From the NCBI RefSeq assembly GCF_005503355.1, contig NZ_SCMK01000010.1, positions 62,001-126,000 of the forward strand: a stretch of DNA of 64,000 nt, read 5' to 3'. Under the pieces are notes generated by a model. That model was given only the letters and a program-made list of their open reading frames with translations, searched no databases and was not told the DNA's origin. Below are positions 1 through 9,415 of this stretch, one piece after another; positions within the stretch are counted from its first letter, which is position 1; every line of letters starts with the position of its first letter. The DNA comes from Sphingomonas sp. 1F27F7B (lineage in GTDB: Bacteria > Pseudomonadota > Alphaproteobacteria > Sphingomonadales > Sphingomonadaceae). The position numbers and the translations under genes were made by a program.

Positions 1-187
1 GATTGCGGCGCTGCCCGGCACGCCGATCACGCGCGACCAGTGGCGCATGCTCCAGGCGGACAATGTCGCGGGCGATGCCCCCGGCTTGGCCGCGCTGGGG
101 ATCGAGCCGACGCCGCTGGCCAGCGTCGCGCCGGCCTGGCTGGTGCGCTATCGCCGCAACGGCCGCTTCGCCAAGCTGGCCGCCTGA
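1..187 (+). CDS. C-terminal fragment of a complex I NDUFA9-like NAD(P)-binding protein
   Basis: The window opens inside a gene. Frame 2 is open from the first base to the TGA at 185-187 and gives about 61 residues. The tail has the pattern PGTPITRDQW, a short acidic stretch and LVRYRRNGRF. This resembles the end of the atypical short-chain dehydrogenases related to mitochondrial complex I subunit NDUFA9, which in sphingomonads commonly precede uppP. The NAD-binding N-terminus lies outside the window, so the assignment rests on the tail and on context. The gap to uppP is 41 bp, so the two may be cotranscribed. Confidence 0.55.
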   Translation, partial: IAALPGTPITRDQWRMLQADNVAGDAPGLAALGIEPTPLASVAPAWLVRYRRNGRFAKLAA

Positions 188-228
188 CCATCTTCTCGCG
201 CCGCCGGCGCATCGGAGCCTAGCCAAGC

Positions 229-1035
229 ATGAGCGAAACCCTGGTCGCGATCCTCCTCGGCATTGTCGAGGGGATCACTGAATTCCTGCCGGTCTCCTCG
301 ACCGGCCATCTGATCCTCGCTTCCGAGCTGCTCGGCTATGACGCGGCCACCTGGGCGATGTTCAACGTCGTCATCCAGCTCGGCGCGATCCTGGCGGTGG
401 TGGTGCTCTATTGGCGTACCTTCTGGGCAGTGGCTTCCGGCCTGCTGCGGATGAATCCGGTCTCGTGGCGCTTCACTCGCAATCTGCTCGTCGCCTTCAT
501 TCCCGCCGCGGTGATCGGCCTCGCGCTCCATTCGAAGATCGAGGCGCTGCTCGGCGAGCCGATGGTGGTTGCCTGGGCGCTGGTGATCGGCGGCATCGCC
601 ATCCTCGTGATCGAGCGGCTGGTGAAGTCCGCCACGATTCACGGCATCGCCGAGATTCCGCTGGTCCGCGTGATCGGCATCGGCTTCATCCAGTGCATCG
701 CGATGATCCCGGGCGTCAGCCGTTCGGGCGCGACGATCATGGGCGCGCTCAGCCTGGGCGTGGAGCGGCGCACCGCCGCCGAGTTCAGCTTCTTCCTCGC
801 CATCCCCACCATGCTGGGCGCCACCACGCTCGAGCTGCTCAAGAATCACGACGCGATCGCCTCGGCCCGAGTGGGATGGGACGAGATCGCGATCGGCTTC
901 GTCACGGCGTTCATCGTCGCGATCGTGGTGATCAAATGGTTCGTCGGCATCGTCTCCAAGCATGGCTTCGCACCCTTTGCCTGGTACCGAATCATCGCCG
1001 GCATCAGTGCGATCGTCTGGCTTTCGATGAGATAG
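229..1035 (+). CDS. uppP: Undecaprenyl-diphosphate phosphatase
   Basis: This integral membrane enzyme removes a phosphate from undecaprenyl diphosphate, recycling the lipid carrier used for peptidoglycan and other envelope glycans. Loss or overproduction changes bacitracin sensitivity. The 268-residue length is normal for the BacA/UppP family. The first signature, EGITEFLPVSSTGH, is at residues 14-27, and the second, PGVSRSG, is at 161-167. Together they form the active site, with catalytic Glu, Ser/His and Arg residues present. Hydrophobic segments between them fit a multi-pass topology with inverted-repeat halves. ATG at 229 directly precedes the conserved N-terminus. It follows the NDUFA9-like gene on the same strand. 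Confidence 0.97.
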   Translation: MSETLVAILLGIVEGITEFLPVSSTGHLILASELLGYDAATWAMFNVVIQLGAILAVVVLYWRTFWAVASGLLRMNPVSWRFTRNLLVAFIPAAVIGLALHSKIEALLGEPMVVAWALVIGGIAILVIERLVKSATIHGIAEIPLVRVIGIGFIQCIAMIPGVSRSGATIMGALSLGVERRTAAEFSFFLAIPTMLGATTLELLKNHDAIASARVGWDEIAIGFVTAFIVAIVVIKWFVGIVSKHGFAPFAWYRIIAGISAIVWLSMR

Positions 1036-1107
1036 GCCCGGAACGGCCATAAAACGGCGTAAGAATATTTCAAATTCTGGGCGCCGGGCCGGAAAAAGCC
1101 AATATAG

Positions 1108-1126
1108 GTCAGTATTACTGACTTTT
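1108..1126 (+). terminator. Small dyad followed by T4 upstream of gltD
   Basis: GTCAGT (1108-1113) and ACTGAC (1117-1122) form a perfect 6-bp inverted repeat with a 3-nt centre, followed by TTTT. It lies between uppP and gltD in an AT-richer patch. It could end uppP transcription. Equally, as a 15-bp palindrome just upstream of gltD, it could be an operator. The short stem makes the terminator reading uncertain. Confidence 0.35.
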
Positions 1127-1157
1127 ATCGACTCGCTTGTGGCGTTAGCGCGGCCGC

Positions 1158-2594
1158 ATGGCGGAAACGATGCTCAAATTCGTTGGAACGGCGCAGGCTT
1201 ATCCGGGCAAGCGCGGAGCGGAACTGCGCGCGGAGGATTTCCGCGAGATCGCGGATCGCTATGCGGTGCCGGCGGCGGAGGAGCAGGCCAGCCGCTGCTC
1301 GCAATGCGGCGTGCCCTATTGCTCGGTGCACTGCCCGCTGCACAACCACATCCCGGACTGGCTGCGGCTGACGGCAGAGGGGCGCCTGCGCGAAGCCTAT
1401 GCGCTGTCGAACAGCACTTCGACCATGCCGGAAATCTGCGGCCGCATCTGCCCGCAGGACCGGCTGTGCGAAGGCAATTGCGTCATCGAATTCTCCGGGC
1501 ACGGCGCCGTCACCATCGGCTCGGTCGAGAAGTTCATCACCGACACCGCCTGGGAGGAGGGCTGGGTCGAGCCGGTCGCGGTGGGGCCGGCGCGCGGCCA
1601 GTCGGTCGGCATCATCGGCGCGGGCCCGGCGGGCCTGGCGGCGGCCGAGTATCTGCGCGAATATGGCTATGAAGTGCATGTCTATGATCGGCATGATCGC
1701 GCCGGCGGCCTGCTCACTTACGGCATTCCGGGCTTCAAGCTCGAGAAGCAGATCGTCATGCGCCGGATCGAGCGGCTGGAGCAGGGCGGGATCGCCTTTC
1801 ACCTGGGCTTCGCGGTCGGCCGCGAGGCGAGCCTCGACGATCTGCGCAAGCGGCACGATGCGCTGCTGATCGCCACCGGCGTCTACAAGGCACGCGGCAT
1901 CCAGGCGCCGGGCGTCGGCGCGGCGGGAATCGTCGAGGCGCTCGACTATCTTACGGCCTCCAACCGCAAGGGTTTCGGCGACACGGTTCCGGCCTTTGAC
2001 GACGGCAGCCTCGATGCGGACGGCAAGCATGTCGTGGTGATCGGCGGCGGCGACACCGCGATGGATTGCGTGCGGACCGCGGTTCGCCAGGGCGCGGCGT
2101 CGGTCAAGTGCCTCTATCGCCGCGACCGGGCGAACATGCCCGGCTCGCAGCGCGAGACTGCCAATGCCGAGGAGGAAGGCGTGGAGTTCGTCTGGCTCTC
2201 GGCCCCCGAAGCGTTTGACGGCGGCGACAGGGTCACCGGCGTGCGCGCCACTCGCATGCGGCTGGGCGCGCCCGATGCCTCGGGCCGCCGCGCGCCCGAG
2301 CTCGATCCGGGCGGCGCCTTCCAGCTCCAGGCGGATCTGGTGATCAAGGCGCTCGGCTTCGAGGCGGAGGACCTGCCGCGGCTGTTCGGTGCCGAGGAGC
2401 TGGGCGTCACCCGCTGGGGCACGCTGCGCACGGACGGGCGCACGATGATGACCAGCCTCGACGGGGTGTTCGCGGCCGGCGATATTGTCCGCGGCGCGAG
2501 TCTCGTCGTCTGGGCGATTCGCGACGGCCGCGACGTCGCGGCGCACATGCATGCCTGGATGCGCGCCCGCGCCGATGCGGCACGGGCTGCTTGA
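1158..2594 (+). CDS. gltD: Glutamate synthase (NADPH) small subunit
   Basis: This is the beta subunit of NADPH-dependent GOGAT. It takes electrons from NADPH through FAD and iron-sulfur centres and delivers them to the large subunit, which makes glutamate from glutamine and 2-oxoglutarate. The N-terminal region carries two cysteine clusters (CSQCGVPYCSVHCP near residue 50 and CGRICPQDRLCEGNC near 95). The FAD-binding GxGxxG motif (IIGAGPAGLAAAE) is near residue 152 and the second nucleotide-binding motif (VVIGGGDTAMDC) near 295. At 478 residues it is normal length. The partner gltB lies 1.3 kb downstream with two DUF2059 genes between them. The stop is only 16 bp before the next start, suggesting one operon. 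Confidence 0.96.
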   Translation: MAETMLKFVGTAQAYPGKRGAELRAEDFREIADRYAVPAAEEQASRCSQCGVPYCSVHCPLHNHIPDWLRLTAEGRLREAYALSNSTSTMPEICGRICPQDRLCEGNCVIEFSGHGAVTIGSVEKFITDTAWEEGWVEPVAVGPARGQSVGIIGAGPAGLAAAEYLREYGYEVHVYDRHDRAGGLLTYGIPGFKLEKQIVMRRIERLEQGGIAFHLGFAVGREASLDDLRKRHDALLIATGVYKARGIQAPGVGAAGIVEALDYLTASNRKGFGDTVPAFDDGSLDADGKHVVVIGGGDTAMDCVRTAVRQGAASVKCLYRRDRANMPGSQRETANAEEEGVEFVWLSAPEAFDGGDRVTGVRATRMRLGAPDASGRRAPELDPGGAFQLQADLVIKALGFEAEDLPRLFGAEELGVTRWGTLRTDGRTMMTSLDGVFAAGDIVRGASLVVWAIRDGRDVAAHMHAWMRARADAARAA

Positions 2595-2610
2595 TAAGGT
2601 CGTCGATCCC

Positions 2611-3303
2611 ATGAAGCCGCTTCTCCTTGCCCTTGCCCTTAGCGCCGCCGCGCTGGCTCCGGCATCGGCGTTCGCCGCCGCGCCGGCCGCCGCGCCGGTC
2701 GCGGATACCGATCTGCAGAAGCTCGTGTCGCTGCTGGCGCCCGAAGAGGCGATCACCCAGCTTGCCGGCAAGTCCTTCGACACCGGCATGGATCAGCGGA
2801 TCGCCGCCAATCCCAAGCTGAAGGCCGCCTATGCCGCCGATCCGGCGATGCGGGAGGCGGTCGGCAGCCAGCTGCGCACGCAGTTCGCTTCGGTGCTGGT
2901 CGCGGCGCTGCCTTCGCTGCGCGCGGAGATCGAGACGATCCTGAAGACTGCGCTGACTCCGGCGGAGATCGCCGACTCGCTCAGCTTCTTCGCCAGCCCC
3001 ACTGGCCAGAAGGTGCGCGCCGAAGTCTATGAGACGATGGGCAGCGCGCCGGGCCAGTCGACGCAGGAAATGCAGCAGGCGGCGATCGCCGCGGTGATGG
3101 CGAAGATGACGGCGGAGGACTATCCCGCGCTGATGGCCTTTGCCGGCAGCACGGCGTCGCAGAAGATGGGCACGGTCAACCCCAGGATCTCGGCGGCGAG
3201 CCAGGCCTGGGCGGATCGGCTGGTCGCCGCCAATCGCCCGAAGCTGGAAGCGCTGGCGGACAAGCTGGCGGCGGATTATCGCGCCAGGAAGAGCGGCAAG
3301 TGA
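2611..3303 (+). CDS. Secreted DUF2059 domain protein, first copy
   Basis: The predicted protein has 230 residues and starts with a clear signal peptide (MKPLLLALALSAAALAPASA) followed by an Ala/Pro linker, so it is probably periplasmic. The C-terminal half fits the DUF2059 family: an amphipathic helical stretch (LTPAEIADSLSFFASPTGQK) is the family's typical core. Function is unknown. I chose ATG 2611 because it gives the signal peptide; the frame is open further upstream. Its TGA overlaps the start of the second DUF2059 gene by one base. Lying inside a gltD-gltB operon suggests a link with glutamate metabolism or simply shared expression. Confidence 0.8.
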   Translation: MKPLLLALALSAAALAPASAFAAAPAAAPVADTDLQKLVSLLAPEEAITQLAGKSFDTGMDQRIAANPKLKAAYAADPAMREAVGSQLRTQFASVLVAALPSLRAEIETILKTALTPAEIADSLSFFASPTGQKVRAEVYETMGSAPGQSTQEMQQAAIAAVMAKMTAEDYPALMAFAGSTASQKMGTVNPRISAASQAWADRLVAANRPKLEALADKLAADYRARKSGK

Positions 3304-3887
3304 TGCGCGGGCCGGCCCTCGCCGCCGCCGCGCTGCTGGCCGTTGCCGGCAGCGCGCATGCGCAGACCGCTCCCGCACCTGCGGCCCAGGCCGCGCTCGA
3401 TCCCGCGCGCGTCGCCGCGGCGCAACGGCTGCTCGCCGTGATGATGCCGCCCGAGCAGCGTGCCCGCCTGATGGAGGGCATCATTCGCCCGATGATGGCG
3501 AACATGCGCCAGTCGCTCCAGCAGATGCCCGGATTCACCGATATGCTGGGCAAGGATGCCAAGGCCGCTTCCGCGATGGAGCGCTTCCTGCAGAAGCAGG
3601 AGGACCGGATGGCCGAAACGCTGCACGCCGGCATGCCCGGCATGGTGGACGCGATGGCGCGCGCTTACGCCCGGCGTTTCGATGTGGCGCAGATCGCCGA
3701 CATCCGGACCTTTTTCGAAACGCCGGCCGGCAAGGCCTATCTGGCCGCGTCGTACACGATCATGAGCGATCCGGACGTTCTTGCCTGGCAGCGCGACCTG
3801 ATGTCGCGCTCGATGGCGCATGTGCAGGAAGACATGGCGACCTTCGTCGCCGATCTCTCCGCCTCCAAAGCCGCGGAACCCAAATGA
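3303..3887 (+). CDS. Secreted DUF2059 domain protein, second copy
   Basis: This 194-residue protein has a signal peptide (MRGPALAAAALLAVAGSAHA, then Q), so it is likely exported. Its C-terminal part (IADIRTFFETPAGKAYLAAS) matches the same DUF2059 core as its neighbour, so the two are probably diverged tandem duplicates. A methionine-rich stretch covers roughly residues 40-115 (MMPPEQRARLMEG and MMANMRQSLQQMPG). Start and stop are both shared with neighbours: TGATG at 3301-3305 with the first copy, and ATGA at 3884-3887 with gltB. This implies translational coupling along the operon. Function is unknown. Confidence 0.78.
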   Translation: MRGPALAAAALLAVAGSAHAQTAPAPAAQAALDPARVAAAQRLLAVMMPPEQRARLMEGIIRPMMANMRQSLQQMPGFTDMLGKDAKAASAMERFLQKQEDRMAETLHAGMPGMVDAMARAYARRFDVAQIADIRTFFETPAGKAYLAASYTIMSDPDVLAWQRDLMSRSMAHVQEDMATFVADLSASKAAEPK

Positions 3888-6800
3888 CCAAGATGGAAGC
3901 CGAACGCCTTCGCCTCGCCGCGCAGGGCATGTACCGTCCCGAGTTCGAGGGAGACGCCTGCGGCGTCGGCCTGGTCGCCGCGACGGACGGACAGCCCTCG
4001 CGCCGCGTCGTCCAGTCCGCGATCGATGCGCTGAAGGCGGTGTGGCACCGCGGGGCCGTGGATGCCGACGGCAAGACCGGCGACGGCGCCGGCATCCATG
4101 TCGACCTGCCCGTCCGCTTCTTCGACGATGCGATCGCCGCGGGCGGCCACCGCGTGCTGCCGAACCGGCTGGCGGTGGGCATGGTCTTCCTGCCGCGCAC
4201 CGATCTGGGCGCGCAGGAGGCGTGCCGCACGATCGTCGAGAGCGAGATCATCGAGGCGGGCTACACCATCTATGGCTGGCGCCAGGTGCCGGTCGACGTC
4301 TCCGTCATCGGCATGAAGGCGCAGGCGACGCGCCCGGAGATCGAGCAGATCATGATCGCCGGCCCGCAGCCGGAGGAGATGGACGCCGCCGAGTTCGAGA
4401 AGGAACTCTATCTCGTCCGCAGGCGGATCGAGAAGCGGGTGATCGCCGCCCAGATCAGCGGCTTCTACATCTGCTCGCTCTCGACGCGCTCGATCATCTA
4501 CAAGGGGCTGTTCCTCGCCGAGAGCCTGTCGGATTTCTATCCGGACCTGCGCGACGAGCGTTTCACCAGCCGCGTCGCGATCTTCCACCAGCGCTATTCC
4601 ACCAACACCTTCCCGCAATGGTGGCTGGCCCAGCCCTTCCGCTGCCTGGCGCACAATGGCGAGATCAACACGATCCGCGGCAACAAGAACTGGATGCTCA
4701 GCCATGAGATCAAGATGGCGAGCATTGCCTTTGGCGAGCGTTCGGAGGACATCAAGCCGGTGATCCCGGCCGGCGCGTCGGACACCGCCGCGCTCGACGC
4801 GGTGTTCGAGGCGATCTGCCGCTCGGGCCGCGACGCGCCCACTGCCAAGCTGATGCTGGTGCCCGAGGCATGGGACGAGCACACGCCCGAGAAGCATCTC
4901 GAGATGTACAAGTATCTCGCCTCGGTGATGGAGCCCTGGGACGGCCCTGCCGCGCTGGCGATGACCGACGGGCGCTGGGCGGTGGCCGGAGTCGACCGCA
5001 ACGCACTGCGCCCGCTGCGCTACACCCAGACCTCGGACGGCTTGCTGATCGTCGGCTCCGAGACCGGCATGGTCCAGATCCCCGAATCGACGGTGATCGC
5101 GAAGGGGCGGATGGGCCCGGGCCAGATGATCGCGGTCGACCTCGACCAGGGCGTGCTGCTCTGTGACCGCGCGATCAAGGACCGGATCGCCGGCGAGCAT
5201 GACTATGCCGCCATGATCGGCGAGTTCATCACCGTCGCCGACCTGCCCGAGCCGGATACCGCGATGCTGCGCTTCGATCGCGCCGAGCTGACGCGCCGCC
5301 AGGTGGCGGCCGGGCAGACGCTGGAGGACATGGAGCTGATCCTCGCCCCGATGGTCGAGACCGCCAAGGAAGCGATCGGCTCGATGGGTGACGACACGCC
5401 GCTGGCGGTCATCTCGGACAAGCCGCGCCTGATCAGCCAGTTCTTCCGCCAGAATTTCAGCCAGGTCACCAATCCGCCGATCGATTCCCTGCGCGAGCGC
5501 CAGGTGATGACGCTCAAGACGCGCTTCGGGAACCTCGCCAACATCCTCGACACCGAGGGCGGCGGCTCGAAGGTGCTGGTGCTCGACAGCCCGGTGCTCA
5601 CCAATGGCGACTGGGATCGCCTGCGCGCGCATTTCGGCGATCAGTGCGCCGAGATCGACTGCACCTTCCCCGCCGGCGACGATCCGGACGACCTGCGCGA
5701 AGCGATCCGCCGCATCCGCTACGAGGCCGAGCAGGCGGTCCGCGCCGGCTGCACCGAATTGTTCCTCACCGACGAGCATGTTTCGGAGAGCCGCGTCGCC
5801 ATCGCCGGCGTGCTGGCGGCGGCGGCGGTGCACACGCACCTGGTCCGCCGGGGGCTGCGCAGCTATGCCTCGGTCAACGTCCGCAGCTCGGAATGCCTCG
5901 ACACCCATTATTACGCCGTGCTGATCGGCGTCGGCGCGACCACGGTGAACGCCTATCTCACTGAAGCTTCGATCGCCGATCGCCATGGCCGCGGCCTGTT
6001 CGGCGACATCGCGCTGGAAGAATGCCTCAAGCGCCACCGCAAGGCGATCGACGAGGGCCTGCTCAAGATCATGTCGAAGATGGGGATTGCAGTGATCTCC
6101 TCCTATCGCGGCGGCTATAATTTCGAAGCGGTCGGCCTGTCGCGCGCGCTGGTCAACGACCTGTTCCCCGGCATGCCTGCCAAGATCTCGGGCGAAGGCT
6201 ATGCCTCGCTCCATCTCTCGGCGATGCTGCGCCATCAGGCCGGCTATGACCGCGGCGTCGCCACGCTGCCGATCGGCGGCTTCTATCGCCAGCGCCATGG
6301 CGGCGAGACGCATGCCTATTCGGCGCAGCTGATGCACCTGCTGCAATCGGCGGTGTCGACCGACAGCTATTCGTCCTACCTCGCCTTCTCGCGCGGCGTG
6401 CGCGACCTGCCGCCGGTCTATCTGCGCGATCTGCTCGAGTTCAATTTCCCGGGCGAAGGCATCCAGATCGACCAGGTCGAGGCGATCACCGAGATCCGCA
6501 AGCGCTTCGTCACGCCGGGCATGTCGCTCGGCGCGCTCAGCCCGGAGGCGCACGAGACGCTGGCGATCGCGATGAACCGCATCGGCGCCAAGGCGGTGTC
6601 GGGCGAGGGCGGCGAGGACAAGGCGCGCTACACGCCGTACGAGAATGGCGACAATGCCAACTCGACGATCAAGCAGATCGCCTCGGGCCGGTTCGGCGTC
6701 ACCGCCGAATATCTCAACGCCTGCGACGAGATCGAGATCAAGGTCGCCCAGGGTGCCAAGCCCGGCGAAGGCGGCCAGCTGCCCGGCTTCAAGGTCACCG

Positions 6801-8398
6801 AGTTCATCGCCAAGCTGCGCCATGCGACGCCGGGCGTGACGCTGATCTCGCCGCCGCCGCACCACGATATCTATTCGATCGAGGACCTGGCCCAGCTCAT
6901 CTACGACCTGAAGATGATCAACCCGCGGGCGCGCGTCTGCGTGAAGCTGGTCAGCTCGGCCGGCATCGGCACCGTGGCGGCGGGCGTGGCCAAGGCGCAT
7001 GCCGACGTCATCCTGGTCGCCGGCCATGTCGGCGGCACCGGCGCCTCGCCCCAGACTTCGGTGAAATATGCCGGCACGCCCTGGGAAATGGGCCTGACCG
7101 AAGTCAACCAGACGCTGACGCTCAACGGCCTGCGCGGCCGAGTGAAGCTGCGCACCGACGGCGGGCTCAAGACCGGGCGCGACATCGTGATCGCCGCGAT
7201 CCTCGGTGCCGAGGAGTTCGGCATCGGCACGCTCAGCCTGGTGGCGATGGGCTGCATCATGGTCCGCCAGTGCCATTCGAACACCTGCCCGGTCGGTGTC
7301 TGTACCCAGGACGAGAAGCTGCGCGCCAAGTTCGTCGGCACGCCCGAGAAGGTGATCAACCTGATGACCTTCATCGCCGAGGAAGTCCGCGAGATCCTCG
7401 CGCGGCTGGGCTTCCGGAGCCTCGACGAAGTGATCGGCCGCACCGAACTGCTTCGCCAGGTCAGCCGCGGCGCCGAGCATCTCGACGATCTTGACCTCAA
7501 TCCGATCCTCGCCAAGGTCGATGCCGACGACGCCGAGCGGCGCTTCAGCCTGTCGACCTTCCGCAACGAAGTGCCCGACAGCCTCGATGCGCAGATGATC
7601 AAGGATGCCGCTCCGGTCTTCGCGCGCCGCGAGAAGATGCAGCTGACCTATAATGTCCGGAACACGCACCGTGCGGTCGGAACGCGGCTCTCGTCCGAGA
7701 TCACGCGCCGCTTCGGCATGTCGGCGCTTGCCGACGGGCATGTCCATGTCCGCCTGCGCGGCTCGGCCGGGCAGTCGCTGGGCGCGTTCCTGTGCAAGGG
7801 CGTCACGCTCGAAGTGTTCGGCGACAGCAACGACTATGTCGGCAAGGGCCTGTCGGGCGGCACCATCGTGGTGCGTCCGCTGGTCAGTTCGCCGATCGAA
7901 TCGTGGAAGAACACGATCATCGGCAACACCGTGCTCTACGGTGCCACTTCGGGCCGGCTGTTCGCCGCCGGCCAGGCGGGCGAGCGTTTCGCGGTGCGCA
8001 ACTCGGGCGCCGAAGTGGTGGTCGAGGGCTGCGGCGCCAATGGCTGCGAATACATGACCGGCGGCATCGCGGTGCTGCTTGGTGAAGTGGGCATGAATTT
8101 CGGTGCGGGCATGACCGGCGGCATGGCTTTCGTCCATGATCCGGACGGCAGCTTCGCGCAGCGCGCCAACCCGGAGAGCATCGTGTGGCAGCGCCTCGCC
8201 TCGGCGCATTGGGAAGCCCGGCTGCGCGCGCTGGTCGAAGCGCATGTCGCGGCGACGGACAGCAAATGGGCGGCCGGCCTGCTCGAGGACTGGGACCGTG
8301 CGATCGGCGCCTTCTGGCAGGTGGTGCCCAGGGAAATGCTGACGCGCCTGCCCCAGCCGCTCAATGACGATGCAGTGGAGGCCGTGGCGGCGGAATAG
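3884..8398 (+). CDS. gltB: Glutamate synthase large subunit
   Basis: This is the catalytic alpha subunit of GOGAT. It hydrolyses glutamine, channels ammonia and reductively aminates 2-oxoglutarate to give two glutamates. ATG 3884 overlaps the previous stop and gives 1504 residues, the usual size. The N-terminal class II amidotransferase domain should be cleaved to expose Cys26 (in EGDACGVGL). A central domain leads into the FMN-binding TIM barrel, with the 3Fe-4S cysteines around residue 1124-1141 (CIMVRQCHSNTCPVGVC). The C-terminal glycine-rich beta-helix (GLSGGTIVV, GANGCEYMTGG) completes the fold. Partner gltD is upstream, with two DUF2059 genes between. Confidence 0.97.
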   Translation: MTKMEAERLRLAAQGMYRPEFEGDACGVGLVAATDGQPSRRVVQSAIDALKAVWHRGAVDADGKTGDGAGIHVDLPVRFFDDAIAAGGHRVLPNRLAVGMVFLPRTDLGAQEACRTIVESEIIEAGYTIYGWRQVPVDVSVIGMKAQATRPEIEQIMIAGPQPEEMDAAEFEKELYLVRRRIEKRVIAAQISGFYICSLSTRSIIYKGLFLAESLSDFYPDLRDERFTSRVAIFHQRYSTNTFPQWWLAQPFRCLAHNGEINTIRGNKNWMLSHEIKMASIAFGERSEDIKPVIPAGASDTAALDAVFEAICRSGRDAPTAKLMLVPEAWDEHTPEKHLEMYKYLASVMEPWDGPAALAMTDGRWAVAGVDRNALRPLRYTQTSDGLLIVGSETGMVQIPESTVIAKGRMGPGQMIAVDLDQGVLLCDRAIKDRIAGEHDYAAMIGEFITVADLPEPDTAMLRFDRAELTRRQVAAGQTLEDMELILAPMVETAKEAIGSMGDDTPLAVISDKPRLISQFFRQNFSQVTNPPIDSLRERQVMTLKTRFGNLANILDTEGGGSKVLVLDSPVLTNGDWDRLRAHFGDQCAEIDCTFPAGDDPDDLREAIRRIRYEAEQAVRAGCTELFLTDEHVSESRVAIAGVLAAAAVHTHLVRRGLRSYASVNVRSSECLDTHYYAVLIGVGATTVNAYLTEASIADRHGRGLFGDIALEECLKRHRKAIDEGLLKIMSKMGIAVISSYRGGYNFEAVGLSRALVNDLFPGMPAKISGEGYASLHLSAMLRHQAGYDRGVATLPIGGFYRQRHGGETHAYSAQLMHLLQSAVSTDSYSSYLAFSRGVRDLPPVYLRDLLEFNFPGEGIQIDQVEAITEIRKRFVTPGMSLGALSPEAHETLAIAMNRIGAKAVSGEGGEDKARYTPYENGDNANSTIKQIASGRFGVTAEYLNACDEIEIKVAQGAKPGEGGQLPGFKVTEFIAKLRHATPGVTLISPPPHHDIYSIEDLAQLIYDLKMINPRARVCVKLVSSAGIGTVAAGVAKAHADVILVAGHVGGTGASPQTSVKYAGTPWEMGLTEVNQTLTLNGLRGRVKLRTDGGLKTGRDIVIAAILGAEEFGIGTLSLVAMGCIMVRQCHSNTCPVGVCTQDEKLRAKFVGTPEKVINLMTFIAEEVREILARLGFRSLDEVIGRTELLRQVSRGAEHLDDLDLNPILAKVDADDAERRFSLSTFRNEVPDSLDAQMIKDAAPVFARREKMQLTYNVRNTHRAVGTRLSSEITRRFGMSALADGHVHVRLRGSAGQSLGAFLCKGVTLEVFGDSNDYVGKGLSGGTIVVRPLVSSPIESWKNTIIGNTVLYGATSGRLFAAGQAGERFAVRNSGAEVVVEGCGANGCEYMTGGIAVLLGEVGMNFGAGMTGGMAFVHDPDGSFAQRANPESIVWQRLASAHWEARLRALVEAHVAATDSKWAAGLLEDWDRAIGAFWQVVPREMLTRLPQPLNDDAVEAVAAE

Positions 8399-8500
8399 GG
8401 CGAAGGCGCACGGGCCGATGCGCCGCGCGGTCGATTGCGGGCCGCCGAGGTCAGACAGGCTTTTGCACGGCCGCGCAAACGCGGTATCGCTGGGGGCAAG

Positions 8501-9415
8501 ATGGATCTCTACCTCCCGATCGCCAACCTGTCGGTCAATGCGCTCGTCATCGTCGCGCTCGGGTTCGGCGTCGGCCTGCTCTCGGGCATGTTCGGCGTGG
8601 GCGGAGGGTTCCTCACCACGCCGCTGCTGATCTTCTACGGCATCCCCCCGACCGTTGCCGCCGCTTCCGCGGCCAGCCAGGTGACCGGTGCCAGCGTCTC
8701 GGGCGTGCTGGCCCATTTCCGCCGCGGCGGCGTGGACATCCATATGGGCGTGGTGCTGGTGGTGGGCGGGGTGATCGGCAGTATCGCCGGGGCCGCATTG
8801 TTCACGCTGCTGCAGAAGAGCGGCCAGATCGATGTGGTGATCGGCATGCTCTATGTGCTGATGCTCGGCTCGATCGGCGGGCTGATGCTGCACGAATCGG
8901 TGCAGGCGATCCGGGTGACTCGCGGCGCCCGTCCGCCGCGCCCGCGCAAGCGCCGCCACCATCCGCTCGTCGCGATGCTGCCGCTGCGCTGGCGCTTCTA
9001 TGCGTCCGGCCTCTACATCTCGCCGCTCGCACCGCTGCTGCTCGGCTTCTTCACCGGCATCCTCACCGTGCTGCTCGGCGTCGGCGGCGGCTTCATCCTG
9101 GTGCCGGCGATGCTCTATCTGCTCGGCATGGGCACCCAGGTCGTGGTCGGCACCTCGCTGTTCCAGATCCTGTTCGTCACCGCCGCCGCCACCATGGTCC
9201 ACGCCACCACCACCAAGGCGGTCGACATCGTGCTGGCCGCCCTGCTCCTGCTCGGCTCGGTGATCGGCGCACAGATGGGCGCGCGCTTCGCGATGCAGGT
9301 GAAGCCCGAATATCTGCGCCTCATCCTGGCGGTGATCGTGCTGCTCGTCGCGGTGCGCATGCTGCTCGGCCTCGCGTGGCAGCCCGACGAGATCTATTCG
9401 GTGGAGCTGTTGTGA
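8501..9415 (+). CDS. TSUP (TauE/SafE) family sulfite or anion exporter
   Basis: This is a polytopic membrane protein of 304 residues. The internally duplicated glycine motif of the TSUP family appears once near residue 29-36 (GMFGVGGG) and again near 190 (LLGVGGGF). Members move sulfite, sulfoacetate or related anions; the substrate cannot be read from the sequence. A basic cytoplasmic loop rich in Arg/Pro separates the two halves near residue 145. ATG 8501 is preceded by a G-rich ribosome-binding site and starts just before the first hydrophobic helix. Its TGA overlaps the GTG of the TIGR02186-type gene, a pairing seen elsewhere in alphaproteobacteria. Confidence 0.9.
   Translation: MDLYLPIANLSVNALVIVALGFGVGLLSGMFGVGGGFLTTPLLIFYGIPPTVAAASAASQVTGASVSGVLAHFRRGGVDIHMGVVLVVGGVIGSIAGAALFTLLQKSGQIDVVIGMLYVLMLGSIGGLMLHESVQAIRVTRGARPPRPRKRRHHPLVAMLPLRWRFYASGLYISPLAPLLLGFFTGILTVLLGVGGGFILVPAMLYLLGMGTQVVVGTSLFQILFVTAAATMVHATTTKAVDIVLAALLLLGSVIGAQMGARFAMQVKPEYLRLILAVIVLLVAVRMLLGLAWQPDEIYSVELL

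Noticed and set aside
3740-3776. Possible minus-strand gene start inside the second DUF2059 gene
   Set aside because: Entirely internal to a well-supported gene.
3737-9202. Very long open frame on the minus strand opposite gltB and the TSUP gene
   Set aside because: It mirrors the plus-strand genes, is extremely rich in His, Arg, Asp and Ala, shows no domain, and spans several real plus-strand genes. This is the usual shadow in GC-rich DNA.
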